The notes under the pieces were generated by a model. The model was not told the origin of the DNA. It saw only the letters and a program-made list of their open reading frames with translations, and searched no databases. Source: Microbacterium sp. EYE_78 (GTDB taxonomy: Bacteria > Actinomycetota > Actinomycetes > Actinomycetales > Microbacteriaceae). Taken from it: DNA of 64,000 nucleotides. Position numbers and translations under genes: made by a program. The stretch lies in assembly GCF_023149035.1 (NCBI RefSeq), contig NZ_JAHXMY010000002.1, positions 1,302,001-1,366,000 on the forward strand, written 5' to 3'. Shown here one piece after another: positions 28,888-38,481 of the stretch; the first letter of the stretch is position 1; each line of letters begins with the position of its first letter.

Positions 28888-30015
28888 TCAGCCCCGCGTG
28901 ACGCCCGAGACGTCGTTGAGGTAGCCGATGCGGCCGTCCTCGTGACGCACGACGAACGAGTCCCCGCGGTCCTCGATGACGAGCGCCCAGGCGGTCGGAC
29001 CGATCCGGAACAGCGGGATGCCGTTCTCATCGACCACGTCGCGCTCGACCGGCGCGAGCGCCCAGAACGCCTGGTGGGACGGCGCCTGCGCCGCAACGGG
29101 CTCCTCTTCCACGTCGGGCTCCGTGAAGGGCGCGGGCTCCGGGTCCACCGACGGCGCGGCCATCGTGTAGCGCGCCTCGGACACGGGCCGGGCGACGACG
29201 GGTCGCGCGCGACGAGCGACGCGGTGCGCCTCGGCGTCGGGCCGGTGCAGGAAGTCCTCGTGGAAGGGCGGGATGAAGGGGGCGAGGACGGTCAGGGCGA
29301 CGGCGGCAGCCATCAGGAGGACCTCGGCCCAGACGACCCAGCTGTTGACCCAGACGCCGGTCGCCGCGCCGCGCGCGATGTTGTTCCAGAGCCAGCCGAG
29401 CCAGATGACTGCGGAGACGGAGAACACCACGGAGGCGAACTGATCAATGCCGAGCGACCCGACCCGACGGATGCCGTCGGGCGAGAATCGGCGCAGCACG
29501 ATGAGGAAGACCGCGGCCGTCGGCGCTCCGATCGACAGGACCCAGTCGATGCCGGAGGTCCAGACGGTCTCACCGCCGAACGCGCGCGCGAACTGCCCGT
29601 CCGCGTAGAGCGGGAAGAAGGAGAACAGGAAGGCCAACGCCCAGACGCCGAGGAGCGAGACCTCGCGGAGCGAGAACGGACCGATGCCGTACTGCGGTGG
29701 GATGTGGTGGCTCTCCTGGGCGGGGGCATGGTCCGCCGCGCCGGTGTCCGTCCCGGCGACCGGCTCGGACTCGGTGAGCGCAGCATCCTCGGTCCGCGGC
29801 GCGGGGTCCTCGTACACCGCGGTCGAGTCGACGGTATCCGACGCGACGGGCGCCTCGGCGGCATCCGTGCGGAAGTCGTACGCCTGCGTCTCGGTCTCGG
29901 AGACCGGGGCCTCTTCAATGGGGCGCGCCGGCTCTCGCACGACCGTGTCACCGAGATCGTCGATGCCGGTCGCACGCTCATCCGGGGTACCGGGGGTGGT
30001 CTTCTCGTCGGTCAC
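28888..30015 (-). CDS. Multi-pass membrane protein of unknown function
   Basis: I do not recognise this 375-residue protein. Residues 1-105 are acidic, disordered and rich in Ala, Glu and Thr. Four membrane helices follow at about 117-137, 153-172, 190-210 and 222-245. A basic linker (RRARPVVARPVSEARYTM) and a proline-rich acidic stretch lead to a small C-terminal domain of about 65 residues with FRIGPTAWALVIEDRGDSFVVRHEDGR (shown in part), which looks like a compact beta fold. The start is GTG at 30015 with GGAAGGAGC upstream. It lies between dnaE and hisD on the same strand. Confidence 0.85.
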   Translation of the reverse strand: MTDEKTTPGTPDERATGIDDLGDTVVREPARPIEEAPVSETETQAYDFRTDAAEAPVASDTVDSTAVYEDPAPRTEDAALTESEPVAGTDTGAADHAPAQESHHIPPQYGIGPFSLREVSLLGVWALAFLFSFFPLYADGQFARAFGGETVWTSGIDWVLSIGAPTAAVFLIVLRRFSPDGIRRVGSLGIDQFASVVFSVSAVIWLGWLWNNIARGAATGVWVNSWVVWAEVLLMAAAVALTVLAPFIPPFHEDFLHRPDAEAHRVARRARPVVARPVSEARYTMAAPSVDPEPAPFTEPDVEEEPVAAQAPSHQAFWALAPVERDVVDENGIPLFRIGPTAWALVIEDRGDSFVVRHEDGRIGYLNDVSGVTRG

Positions 30016-30054
30016 GATGCTCCTTCCGAACAGCGCCGCTCAGCGCCGCCTGCG

Positions 30055-30060
30055 ATCCTA
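30055..30060 (-). promoter_or_regulatory. Candidate -10 box of the 28888 membrane-protein gene
   Basis: TAGGAT on the minus strand lies about 40 bases before the GTG, giving a leader with a good Shine-Dalgarno. Confidence 0.35.
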
Positions 30061-30112
30061 CCCCGCGGGTCGATGCGGTTCCGGGGGTTGCGGAGGCGCG
30101 CCCCGTGGGCTG

Positions 30113-33100
30113 TCAGCCGAGACACTGGGGCCCGAGCAGGCCCTTCAGCTCACCGTACAGATCGACGGTCACCCCGACCTGCGCCGGCACCTCGAACACC
30201 TTCGCGGACCCGCCCTTGTGCAGTTTGAGCGTCACCTCGGTCGACCCCGGGTGGCGGCCGAAGACCGCGGCGAGCTCGCCGATCGTGGTCTCGGTCGCGC
30301 GATGCTCGGGCAACAGGAGCACCAGCGGCCCGGCGGCATCCGTCGAACCGAGGTCCGGGGAGAAGGCGGACTGTCCGTGCAGATTCCGTCCGTCGTCCCG
30401 CTGCGAGACGCGACCCCGCACGACGAGGATCGAATCGGCCTGCAGCATCGACTGGAACTCGGTGTACGTCTTGCCCATGAACATGACGGTGACCTCACCG
30501 TCGAAGTCCTCGACGGTGATCATGCCGTACGGATTGCCGCTCTGCTTGGCGACGCGATGCTGGACGCTGGTGACGAGACCCGCGACCGTGACGATGTCGC
30601 CGTCGGAGATGTCCTCGGACACGAGCAGATCGTGGATCGAGGTCGACGCGTGCTTCGCGAGGGGGATCTCGAGACCCGCGAGGGGGTGGTCGGAGACGTA
30701 CAGGCCGAGCATTTCGCGCTCGAACGCGAGCTTGTCCTTCTTCGTCCACTCGGGGCGTTCGGGAACGCGGGCCACCTGCTGGGGCTCGTCGTCGCCCCAG
30801 AGGCTGTCGAAGTCGAAGCCGACCTCGCCGTTCGCCTCGCGCCGCTTGTCGAGCACGGCCTGCTCGACGGCGTCCTCATGGATCTCGACGAGCGCACGCC
30901 TCGTGGCGCCGAGGGTGTCGAAGGCGCCGGCCTTGATGAGGGACTCGACGGTGCGCTTGTTGGCGACGTGGACCGGCACCTTCGTGAGGAAGTCGTGGAA
31001 GCTCGTGTACGGGCCGTCCGCGCGGGCCGAGACGATGCCGTCGACGACGTTCGTTCCGACGTTGCGCACGGCGCCGAGGCCGAAGCGGATGTCCTCACCG
31101 ACGGCGGCGAAGAACCGGATGGACTCCCCCACGTCCGGCGGCAGGACCCGGATACCCATGCGACGGCATTCGTTCAAGTACACCGCCATCTTGTCCTTCG
31201 AGTCGCCGACGCTGGTGAGCAGCGCCGCCATGTACTCGGCGGGATAGTGGGCCTTGAGGTACGCCGTCCAGTAGGAGACGAGGCCGTAGGCGGCGGAGTG
31301 GGCTTTGTTGAACGCGTAGTCCGAGAAGGGGAGCAGGATGTCCCACAGCGCCTTGATGGCGGCCTCGCCGAAGCCGCGCTCCTTCATGCCGCCGGAGAAG
31401 CCCTCGTACTGCTTGTCGAGCTCGGACTTCTTCTTCTTGCCCATCGCGCGACGCAGGATGTCCGCCTGACCGAGCGAGAAGCCGGCCACCTTCTGCGCGA
31501 TCGCCATGACCTGCTCCTGATAGATGATCAGGCCGTAGGTGGTGTCGAGGATGTCCCGCAGCGGCTCTTCGAGCTCCGGGTGGATCGGGGTGATCGGCTG
31601 GACGCCGTTCTTGCGGAGCGCGTAGTTGGTGTGCGAGTTGGCGCCCATGGGACCCGGGCGGTACAGCGCGATGACGGCCGAGATGTCCTCGAAGTTGTCG
31701 GGCTTCATGAGACGCAGCAGCGATCGCATCGGTCCGCCGTCGAGCTGGAAGACGCCGAGCGTGTCACCACGGCTCAGGAGGTCGTAGGCCGCTCGGTCCT
31801 CGAGTTCGAGGTGCTCGAGGTCGAGCTCCTCACCGCGGTTGGTGCGGATGTTGTCGAGCGCGTCCGAGATGATCGTGAGGTTCCGGAGCCCGAGGAAGTC
31901 CATCTTGATGAGACCGAGGGTCTCGCACGACGGATAGTCGAACTGGGTGACGATCTGGCCGTCCTGCTCGCGGCGCATGATCGGGATGATGTCGATCAGC
32001 GGCTCGCTCGACATGATGACACCGGCGGCGTGGACGCCCCACTGGCGTTTCAGCCCTTCGAGGCCGAGAGCTCGGTCGAAGACGGTCTTCGCCTCGGGGT
32101 CGGTGTCGATCAGCGAGCGGAATTCGCTCGCCTCCTTGTACCGGGGATGCTTCGCGTCGAACATGCCCCCGAGCTCCATGTCCTTGCCCATCACGGGCGG
32201 GGGCATGGCCTTGGTGAGGCGCTCGCCCATGGAGAACGGGAAGCCGAGGACGCGACCGGCATCCTTCAGTGCCTGCTTCGACTTGATGGTCCCATAGGTG
32301 ACGATTTGCGCGACGCGCTCGGAGCCGTACTTCTCGGTCACGTAGTCGATGACCTCGCCACGGCGACGGTCGTCGAAGTCGACGTCGAAGTCGGGCATGG
32401 ACACGCGGTCGGGGTTCAGGAACCGCTCGAAGATGAGGCCGTGCTCGAGCGGGTCGAGATCGGTGATGCGCATCGCGTAGGCGACCATCGAGCCGGCACC
32501 GGAGCCTCGACCGGGACCGACGCGGATGCCGTTGTCCTTCGCCCAGTTGATGAAGTCGGCGACGACGAGGAAGTACCCGGGGAAGCCCATCTGCAGGATG
32601 ATCCCGGTCTCGTACTCGGCCTGCTTGCGGACGCGGTCGGGGATGCCGCCTGGGTACCGGTAGTGCAGCCCCGCCTCGACCTCTTTGATGAGCCAGCTGT
32701 CCTCGGTCTCGCCGTCGGGCACTGGGAACCGCGGCATGTAGTTGGCGGAGGTGTTGAACTCCACCTCGCAGCGCTCGGCGATCAGCAGGGTGTTGTCGCA
32801 CGCCTCGGGGTGGTCGCGGAACATCTGACGCATCTCCTGCGCCGTCTTGATGTAGTACCCGTCGCCGTCGAACTTGAAGCGGTTCGGGTCGTCGAGCGTC
32901 GAACCGGACTGGACGCACAGCAGCGCCTCGTGCGCGTCGGCCTCGTGCTGGTGCGTGTAGTGGGAGTCGTTCGTCGCGACGAGCGGGATGTCGAGGTCCT
33001 TCGACAGCCGGATGAGGTCAGTCATCACCCGACGCTCGATCGAGAGGCCGTGGTCCATGATCTCGGCGAAGTAGTTCTCCTTGCCGAAGATGTCCTGGAA

Positions 33101-33631
33101 CTCGGCGGCCGCGGCGCGGGCCGCCTCGTACTGTCCGAGCCGCAGACGGGTCTGCACCTCTCCGGAGGGGCATCCGGTCGTCGCGATGAGCCCCTTGCCG
33201 TAGGTCTGCAGGAGCTCGCGGTCCATGCGCGGCTTGAAGTAGTAGCCCTCGATGCTGGAGAGCGAGCTCAACCGGAAGAGGTTGTGCATGCCCTCTGTGC
33301 TCTGGCTCCACATCGTCATGTGGGTGTAGGCGCCGGATCCCGAGACGTCGTCGCTCTTCTGATCGGGCGATCCCCACGCCACGCGGGACTTGTCGCTGCG
33401 GTGCGTTCCGGGCGTGACGTACGCCTCGAGACCGACGATCGGCTTGACACCCGCAGCCTTGGCAGCGCGATAGAACTCGAACGCCGCGAACGTGTTGCCG
33501 TGGTCGGTGACGGCGATCGCCGGCATCCCGTACTCAGCGGCTGCCTGCGTCATCGCGCCGATCTTCGCGGCCCCGTCGAGCATCGAGTATTCGCTGTGGA
33601 CGTGCAGATGAACGAAGGAGTCGGATGCCAC
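30113..33631 (-). CDS. dnaE: DNA polymerase III alpha subunit
   Basis: This is the replicative polymerase alpha subunit. The 1172-residue protein has an N-terminal PHP domain (HLHVHSEYSMLDGA, VTDHGN), the palm with PDFDVDFDD holding catalytic aspartates, the fingers with AFNKAHSAAYG, and a C-terminal OB-fold near residue 990-1070 (VTVAGLVTSVQHR). Length and order match DnaE1 rather than the shorter mutagenic DnaE2. The start is GTG at 33631 with TAGACT 6 bases upstream, so the mRNA is probably leaderless. A TGTCGGAC element in the damage-promoter position lies above it. A 1489-codon open frame on the opposite strand is a shadow. Confidence 0.98.
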   Translation of the reverse strand: MASDSFVHLHVHSEYSMLDGAAKIGAMTQAAAEYGMPAIAVTDHGNTFAAFEFYRAAKAAGVKPIVGLEAYVTPGTHRSDKSRVAWGSPDQKSDDVSGSGAYTHMTMWSQSTEGMHNLFRLSSLSSIEGYYFKPRMDRELLQTYGKGLIATTGCPSGEVQTRLRLGQYEAARAAAAEFQDIFGKENYFAEIMDHGLSIERRVMTDLIRLSKDLDIPLVATNDSHYTHQHEADAHEALLCVQSGSTLDDPNRFKFDGDGYYIKTAQEMRQMFRDHPEACDNTLLIAERCEVEFNTSANYMPRFPVPDGETEDSWLIKEVEAGLHYRYPGGIPDRVRKQAEYETGIILQMGFPGYFLVVADFINWAKDNGIRVGPGRGSGAGSMVAYAMRITDLDPLEHGLIFERFLNPDRVSMPDFDVDFDDRRRGEVIDYVTEKYGSERVAQIVTYGTIKSKQALKDAGRVLGFPFSMGERLTKAMPPPVMGKDMELGGMFDAKHPRYKEASEFRSLIDTDPEAKTVFDRALGLEGLKRQWGVHAAGVIMSSEPLIDIIPIMRREQDGQIVTQFDYPSCETLGLIKMDFLGLRNLTIISDALDNIRTNRGEELDLEHLELEDRAAYDLLSRGDTLGVFQLDGGPMRSLLRLMKPDNFEDISAVIALYRPGPMGANSHTNYALRKNGVQPITPIHPELEEPLRDILDTTYGLIIYQEQVMAIAQKVAGFSLGQADILRRAMGKKKKSELDKQYEGFSGGMKERGFGEAAIKALWDILLPFSDYAFNKAHSAAYGLVSYWTAYLKAHYPAEYMAALLTSVGDSKDKMAVYLNECRRMGIRVLPPDVGESIRFFAAVGEDIRFGLGAVRNVGTNVVDGIVSARADGPYTSFHDFLTKVPVHVANKRTVESLIKAGAFDTLGATRRALVEIHEDAVEQAVLDKRREANGEVGFDFDSLWGDDEPQQVARVPERPEWTKKDKLAFEREMLGLYVSDHPLAGLEIPLAKHASTSIHDLLVSEDISDGDIVTVAGLVTSVQHRVAKQSGNPYGMITVEDFDGEVTVMFMGKTYTEFQSMLQADSILVVRGRVSQRDDGRNLHGQSAFSPDLGSTDAAGPLVLLLPEHRATETTIGELAAVFGRHPGSTEVTLKLHKGGSAKVFEVPAQVGVTVDLYGELKGLLGPQCLG

Positions 33632-33637
33632 GGATCG

Positions 33638-33659
33638 AGTCTACGTTCCGGGTCCGACA
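33638..33659 (-). promoter_or_regulatory. RecA-NDp/PafBC-like promoter of dnaE
   Basis: On the minus strand TGTCGGAC, 8 bases (CCGGAACG), TAGACT and 6 bases lead to the GTG of dnaE. The first six bases and all spacings equal those of the uvrA and uvrB promoters, but the last two bases of the upstream box differ from consensus. Confidence 0.55.
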
Positions 33660-33666
33660 CGGGACC

Positions 33667-33672
33667 TAGGCT
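33667..33672 (+). promoter_or_regulatory. Candidate -10 box of the NUDIX gene
   Basis: TAGGCT is followed by 7 bases and the ATG at 33680, a leaderless-type start divergent from dnaE. Confidence 0.45.
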
Positions 33673-33679
33673 GGTCGGC

Positions 33680-34153
33680 ATGGCCACTCCCGAGTTCGTC
33701 CTCACCCTGCGCGAGAAGATCGGGAACGACCCGCTTCCCCTCGTCGGCGTCACCGCGATCGTGTTCCGCGACGAGAAGGTCCTCATCGGGCGACGCGCAG
33801 ACAACGGCTCGTGGCAGCCGGTCTCCGGCATCGTCGATCCCGGCGAAGAACCCGCCGACGCCGCCGTGCGGGAGTGCTTCGAGGAGGCGGGGGTCGTCGT
33901 GCGCGCGACGCGTCTGGCAGCGGTGCAGCAGGTCCCCCGTATCGTGTACGCCAACGGCGACCAGGTCGATTACCTCGACCTGGTCTTCCGGTGCGACTGG
34001 GTGTCGGGCGAACCGCATCCATCGGACGGCGAGCTCACCGACGTGGGCTGGTTCGGTCTCGGCGAGCTCGTCGAGGTCGATCAGACCCACGTGCGCAAGA
34101 TCGCGCTCGCCATCGCCGAGGACGACCCCGCGAGCTTCGCCGGCGGGCGCTGA
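33680..34153 (+). CDS. NUDIX hydrolase
   Basis: The 157-residue protein has the NUDIX box GIVDPGEEPADAAVRECFEEAG at about residues 50-71 (one conserved helix-loop-helix with the REcfEEAG metal ligands). It should cleave a nucleoside diphosphate linked to another group. The substrate cannot be told from sequence. It is divergent from dnaE with a 48-base gap, so the two promoters are back to back. It converges on the GNAT gene with a 3-base gap. Confidence 0.93.
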   Translation: MATPEFVLTLREKIGNDPLPLVGVTAIVFRDEKVLIGRRADNGSWQPVSGIVDPGEEPADAAVRECFEEAGVVVRATRLAAVQQVPRIVYANGDQVDYLDLVFRCDWVSGEPHPSDGELTDVGWFGLGELVEVDQTHVRKIALAIAEDDPASFAGGR

Positions 34154-34156
34154 CCC

Positions 34157-34726
34157 TCAGCGCGGATCGAGGCGCATCAGCACACGCGGGAACCCGTTGA
34201 GCACCGATCCGGTGTCCGCGGCCTTCGCGAATCCGGCACGCTCGAACAGGCTTCGCGTGCCGACGTACGCCATCGTGAGATCGACCCTCTCGCCGCCGTT
34301 GTCGACCGGATACCCCTCCACCGCGGGCGCACCCTCGGAACGGGCGAACTCCACCGCGCCCGCGAGGAGCGCGTGAGCGATGCCCTCGCCGCGATGGCCC
34401 GGGCGGACGCGGATGCACCAGACCGACCAGACATCGAGATCGTCGATGCGCGGGATGAGCCGGTTCTTCGCGAACGACGTGTCGGCGCGCCGGTGCACCG
34501 CCGCCCAGCCGACGACCTCGTCGCCGTCGTACGCGAGGACACCGGGCGGGCCATCGACCATGAGCTCGCGCATCCGCTCGCCTCGAGCCGGGCCGGACAG
34601 CGATCGGTGCTCACGGCCGGGCAGCCGATAGCTCAGGCACCAGCACACATTGGCGTCGGCACGCTTCGGTCCCACCATCGTCGCGACGTCATCGAAGGAG
34701 GTCGCGGGGCGGACGTCGATGGTCAT
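34157..34726 (-). CDS. GNAT family N-acetyltransferase
   Basis: The 189-residue protein has the GNAT fold, with the acetyl-CoA pyrophosphate loop RVRPGHRGEGIAHALL near residue 113-128 and C-terminal FERAGF. An N-terminal VCWCLSY segment resembles the unassigned branch of GNAT proteins that modify small molecules. The substrate is unknown. The ATG at 34726 is chosen because MTIDVRPATSFDDVATMV begins the fold; upstream in-frame sequence would overlap rluD. Confidence 0.88.
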   Translation of the reverse strand: MTIDVRPATSFDDVATMVGPKRADANVCWCLSYRLPGREHRSLSGPARGERMRELMVDGPPGVLAYDGDEVVGWAAVHRRADTSFAKNRLIPRIDDLDVWSVWCIRVRPGHRGEGIAHALLAGAVEFARSEGAPAVEGYPVDNGGERVDLTMAYVGTRSLFERAGFAKAADTGSVLNGFPRVLMRLDPR

Positions 34727-34757
34727 GGCACCAGGATGCCGTGCACTCCCGACGTCG

Positions 34758-35678
34758 TCACTGTTCGCGAAGGATCTCCAGCGCGTGGGCGAGGTCGGCC
34801 GGGTACTCGGACCGGAACGTCGACCAGCCACCGGTGGCCGGGTGCGCGAACGACAGCTCGTGCGCGTGCAGCCACTGGCGCGTGAGCCCGAGCCGCTGCG
34901 CGAGGGTCGGGTCGCTCCCGTACAGAGGATCACCGACGCACGGATGCCGGTGCGCCGCCATGTGCACGCGGATCTGGTGCGTGCGCCCCGTCTCGAGATG
35001 CACCTCCAGCAGCGAGGCACGCGGGAACGCCTCGAGCGTCTCGTAGTGCGTCACGGAATCCTTGCCGTCCGGGGTCACCGCGAACTTCCACGAGTGACTG
35101 GGATGCCGGCCGATCGGCGCATCGATCGTGCCGACCAAGGGGTCGGGATGCCCCTGCACCACGGCGTGGTAGATCTTGTCGACCTCGCGCTCCTTGAACG
35201 CGCGCTTCAGCGCACTGTAGGAGCGCTCCGTCTTGGCGACGACCATGAGGCCGCTCGTGCCGACGTCGAGGCGGTGCACGACGCCCTGTCGCTCCGGTGC
35301 CCCGGATGTGGCGATACGGAAGCCCGCTGCCGCCAGTGCGCCCACGACGGTCGGCCCCTCCCACCCCAGGGACGGGTGCGCGGCGACGCCCGCCGGCTTG
35401 TCGACGACCACGATCTCGTCGTCGTCGTGCACGATCCCGAGGTCGGGGACCGCGATCGGCACGATCTCCGGACCCCGCTTGTCCTCCCACTCCACCTGCA
35501 GCCAGGCGCCGGCGACGAGCTTGTCGGACTTGCCGACCGGCCGCATGTCGAGCTGCACTCCCCCGCGCTCGGCGACTTCCGCGGCGAAGGTGCGTGAGAA
35601 CCCGAGGAGCTTGGCCAGCGCCGCGTCGACGCGCGTGCCGTCGAGCCCGTCCGGGACGGGGAGACTACGGCTGGGCAT
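34758..35678 (-). CDS. RluD-type 23S rRNA pseudouridine synthase
   Basis: The 306-residue enzyme isomerises uridine in large-subunit rRNA. It has an N-terminal S4 RNA-binding domain (about 10-75) and the catalytic motif [15 protein letters not shown] with Asp138. HQIRVHMA and DPLYG complete the RluA/RluD pattern. The ATG at 35678 ([11 protein letters not shown]) overlaps the end of lspA by 14 bases, the usual lspA-rluD arrangement. Upstream in-frame codons overlap lspA further and are not expected. Confidence 0.93.
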   Translation of the reverse strand: MPSRSLPVPDGLDGTRVDAALAKLLGFSRTFAAEVAERGGVQLDMRPVGKSDKLVAGAWLQVEWEDKRGPEIVPIAVPDLGIVHDDDEIVVVDKPAGVAAHPSLGWEGPTVVGALAAAGFRIATSGAPERQGVVHRLDVGTSGLMVVAKTERSYSALKRAFKEREVDKIYHAVVQGHPDPLVGTIDAPIGRHPSHSWKFAVTPDGKDSVTHYETLEAFPRASLLEVHLETGRTHQIRVHMAAHRHPCVGDPLYGSDPTLAQRLGLTRQWLHAHELSFAHPATGGWSTFRSEYPADLAHALEILREQ

Positions 35679-36264
35679 CGCGTTCGGCACCGGGCGCGGA
35701 CGCCGGCGCGGTGCGGGAGGCATCCTTCTCGCGCGTCCCGTCGAACCGCAGACCGAGGAGGACGAGCACCGCGACGCCGATCATCATCGTGACGATGAAC
35801 ATGTCGGCGATGTTGTAGATCGCCGACGGGAACCCCAGCCACATCCACGGAGTGTGGATGAAGTCGACGACGTGTCCGACGAGGAACCCCGGGTCGCGGA
35901 AGAGACGGTCGGTCAGGTTGCCGAGGATGCCGCCCAGCAGCAGCCCGAGGACGACCGCCCACGCCCGGGAGCGGACGCGTGTGACCGCCAGCACGACGAT
36001 GGTGACCGCCGCGGCGGCGAGGACCAGCGTGAAGACCCACGTGACGCCCTCGCCCAGCGAGAACGCCGCGCCGGGGTTGAACGTCAGGTAGAGCTGCAGG
36101 AAGTCACCCAGGACGGGGACGGTCTCGCGCTCCGGGAGGTTCTCCAGCGCGAGGTACTTGGTGAACTGATCAGCGGCCAGCACCACCGCCGCGAGCATCG
36201 CGATGGTGGTGCCGGCCGCTGCAGCGCGCAGTGTCGTCCGCGATGCGGACGTCCGGCTCGACAA
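35665..36264 (-). CDS. lspA: Lipoprotein signal peptidase II
   Basis: LspA cleaves the signal peptide of prolipoproteins in the membrane after lipid attachment. The product of about 199 residues has four membrane helices and the conserved blocks [26 protein letters not shown] with the first catalytic aspartate, and IYNIADMF with the second. The start is TTG at 36264. I find no ATG or GTG in frame between the divIVA stop and the first helix, and no clear ribosome site, so the start is less certain than the gene. It lies 11 bases after divIVA. Confidence 0.93.
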   Translation of the reverse strand: MSSRTSASRTTLRAAAAGTTIAMLAAVVLAADQFTKYLALENLPERETVPVLGDFLQLYLTFNPGAAFSLGEGVTWVFTLVLAAAAVTIVVLAVTRVRSRAWAVVLGLLLGGILGNLTDRLFRDPGFLVGHVVDFIHTPWMWLGFPSAIYNIADMFIVTMMIGVAVLVLLGLRFDGTREKDASRTAPASAPGAERDAQP

Positions 36265-36275
36265 GGTCGGGGTCG

Positions 36276-36869
36276 TCAGGACGCGCTGATGGGCGTCGAG
36301 CCCGAGGTGCCCGCTACGTCGAGGTCGCGGAGCTTCTCCTCGATGAAGCTGCGGAGCTGGACGCGGTAGTCGCGCTCGAACTGACGCAGCTCGCTGATGC
36401 GGGCCTCGAGGGTGCCGCGCTCGCTCTCGAGACGCGTGATCTCGTCGCGGGCCTTCGTGCGGGCCTCGTTGAGGATGGCATCTGCCTCGGTCTGGGCCTC
36501 GGAGACGAGCTTCTCCTTCTGCGCCTTGCCCTCGGCGACGTGCTCGTCGTGCAGACGCTGCGCGAGCTCGATGATGCCTGCGGAGGCGGCGACCGGCGCG
36601 GCCGAGGACTCGGCGGCGGGCTCGGGGGTCGCGGGGACCTCGGAGACGACCTCGGTCTCGGGCGCGGCCGGAGCTGCCTCGGCAGCGGGGGTCTCACCGG
36701 ACTCGTACGCGGCGAGCTTCGCCTTGAGCTCCTCGTTCTCAGCCAGCGCCTTGCGCCACTCGACGACGATCTCATCGAGGAAGTCGTCGACCTCGTCCGG
36801 GTCGAAGCCCTCCTTGAACCGGACGTGCTGGAACTGCTTCGTGACGACGTCTTCGGGGGTCAAAGGCAT
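36276..36869 (-). CDS. divIVA: DivIVA/Wag31 cell-pole scaffold protein
   Basis: DivIVA marks curved membrane at the poles and directs apical growth in actinobacteria. The 197-residue protein has the conserved N-terminal lipid-binding head (MPLTPEDVVTKQFQHVRFKE), a first coiled coil at about 35-57, an Ala/Pro/Glu-rich linker at 58-95, and a long C-terminal coiled coil at about 97-182. It is the last gene of the dcw cluster. The 36870-37011 gap holds a GAGGAAAG ribosome site and a possible TATGCT box at 36962-36967 on the minus strand, so it may have its own promoter. Confidence 0.96.
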   Translation of the reverse strand: MPLTPEDVVTKQFQHVRFKEGFDPDEVDDFLDEIVVEWRKALAENEELKAKLAAYESGETPAAEAAPAAPETEVVSEVPATPEPAAESSAAPVAASAGIIELAQRLHDEHVAEGKAQKEKLVSEAQTEADAILNEARTKARDEITRLESERGTLEARISELRQFERDYRVQLRSFIEEKLRDLDVAGTSGSTPISAS

Positions 36870-37011
36870 GTGTCTTTCCTCTTTCGGGGCTCAGGCCTCT
36901 TGCGGGGCGCGGTAAGCGGGCCGGTCGATGAAGACCCGCATGGCGCGAGCCGTACCTCGCCAGCATAGTCGGCCCCCGTCGAGCGTGCGACGAGGGCCTG
37001 ACCGCGGACGG

Positions 37012-37314
37012 TCACAGACGAGTGAGCGCCTGCGTGATGGACAGGAGCACGAAGCAGAGCAGCATCGTGATCGGGAACGCGAGGTCCAGGGCGATGGGGC
37101 CGATGCGCAGCGGCGGAATGAAGCGGCGGAAGAACTTCAGCGGCGGATCGGTCACCGTGAAGACGACTTCAGCGACCACCAGCCACCCGCCGCGCGGGCG
37201 CCACTCGCGGTTGAACATCGGGATGTACTCGAACACCAGCCGTGCCAGGAGGAACAGCACATAGATGAGGAGCAGCGTGTTGAGGATCCCGGCGATGAAG
37301 CCGACGATCTGCAC
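37012..37314 (-). CDS. YggT family membrane protein
   Basis: The 100-residue protein has two YggT-type membrane regions (about 5-25 and 72-95) separated by VFEYIPMFNREWRPRGGWLV and the family phrase TDPPLKFFRRFIPPLRIGPIALDLAF in parts. It is the Rv2146c position of the dcw cluster, 4 bases after sepF. The exact function is not settled; the family is linked to division and osmotic tolerance. Confidence 0.94.
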   Translation of the reverse strand: MQIVGFIAGILNTLLLIYVLFLLARLVFEYIPMFNREWRPRGGWLVVAEVVFTVTDPPLKFFRRFIPPLRIGPIALDLAFPITMLLCFVLLSITQALTRL

Positions 37315-37318
37315 GACG

Positions 37319-37765
37319 TCAGTGGGTGAACGGGGCGGAGTCGGCGTCGCCCTGAGCGATCGCCCCCTCGCCCGACACGGCGACGTTCTCGGGCGAGAGC
37401 AGGAAGACCTTGCTCGTCACACGCTCGATACGACCGTAGAGACCCAGCGACAGCCCGCTCGCGAAGTCGATGAGGCGCCGCGCGTCGGCGTCGCTCATCT
37501 GCGAGAGGTTGATGATGATCGGGATGCCGTCGCGGAAGTTCTCGGCGATCGCCTGCGCGTCGCGGTACTGCTTCGGGTGGACCGTGACGATCTCGCTGAC
37601 GGTGGCGGGAGCGGGCTGTCGGACGACGGCCGGACGGTGGATCGGAGTCACCGGTGCGGTCTTGTTCTCCACCTGCTTCTCCCGTCGGGGAGCGGGCTCC
37701 TCGTAGACCTCTTCCTCGTCGGCGAGGCCCAGGTACACCATCGTCTTCTTGAGCGGGTTCGACAT
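37319..37765 (-). CDS. sepF: Cell division protein SepF
   Basis: SepF anchors FtsZ filaments to the membrane in Gram-positives that lack FtsA and ZipA. The 148-residue protein starts with the membrane-binding helix [14 protein letters not shown], has a variable linker, and ends with the SepF fold (about 60-140: [39 protein letters not shown]). The ATG at 37765 has GGAGG upstream. A TAGCCT box overlapping the yggS stop could provide a local promoter. Confidence 0.96.
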   Translation of the reverse strand: MSNPLKKTMVYLGLADEEEVYEEPAPRREKQVENKTAPVTPIHRPAVVRQPAPATVSEIVTVHPKQYRDAQAIAENFRDGIPIIINLSQMSDADARRLIDFASGLSLGLYGRIERVTSKVFLLSPENVAVSGEGAIAQGDADSAPFTH

Positions 37766-37797
37766 CGCATCCTCCGTTTGCTCGTCTGTTGTCGAGG

Positions 37798-38481
37798 CTA
37801 TCCGTGCACGGGCCTCGGGCCCGTGATTGCCGAACCGATCCGCAGGTGTGTCGCACCCGCCGCGATCGCCTCGGCGAAATCGCCGGTCATCCCGGCGGAG
37901 ATCCAATCTGCGTCCGGGACGATGCCGCGGACGGTGTCGGCGCACAACGCCAGGCGGGCGAAGGCGTCGGCGGGCGGTTCGTCGAGCGGCGCGACACCCA
38001 TCACGCCGCGCAGTCGCAGTGACGGGCAGGCGCCCGCGATGTGCTCGGCGAGTTCGGCGACGCCGGCGGCATCCACTCCCCCGCGGCCGGCATCGTCGGT
38101 CAGGTTCACCTGGACCAGGACATCGAGGACGCCCCCGTCACCGCCGTCGGCTGCGTGCAGCGCGTCGGCCAGTCGGGTGCGGTCCACCGAGTGCACGGCA
38201 TCCGCAGCGCGGCGGACCGCCCGCGCCTTGTTCGTCTGCGCCTGGCCGATGAAGTGCCAGGTCAGCGGTGCGCCCGCGTAGTCCGCACGCTTCGCCGTGA
38301 GCTCCTGCTGCCGGTTCTCGCCGACGTGCGCCACCCCGAGGGCAGCGAGCTCCTCGACGAGGCCGACGGGGTGGAACTTGGTCACGACGATGCGCGTGAT
38401 CCCGGACGGATCGCGGCCCGCCGACCGTGCGGCATCCGAGATGCGCGCATCGACGTCGGCGAGCCGCGAACGCAGATCCAC
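37798..38481 (-). CDS. YggS/PLPBP pyridoxal-phosphate homeostasis protein
   Basis: The 227-residue protein is a PLP-binding alanine-racemase-fold protein without known enzyme activity. VTKFHP holds the PLP lysine, and [30 protein letters not shown] and [11 protein letters not shown] are the family blocks. The start is GTG at 38481, 5 bases after the ftsZ stop. In mycobacteria a pgeF (YlmD) gene lies between ftsZ and this gene; here it is missing. Confidence 0.95.
   Translation of the reverse strand: MDLRSRLADVDARISDAARSAGRDPSGITRIVVTKFHPVGLVEELAALGVAHVGENRQQELTAKRADYAGAPLTWHFIGQAQTNKARAVRRAADAVHSVDRTRLADALHAADGGDGGVLDVLVQVNLTDDAGRGGVDAAGVAELAEHIAGACPSLRLRGVMGVAPLDEPPADAFARLALCADTVRGIVPDADWISAGMTGDFAEAIAAGATHLRIGSAITGPRPVHG

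Noticed and set aside
29684..34153. A 1489-codon open frame on the plus strand opposite dnaE
   Set aside because: It mirrors the codon pattern of dnaE at high GC and shows no domain. Only its last 158 codons (from 33680) are a real gene, the NUDIX hydrolase.
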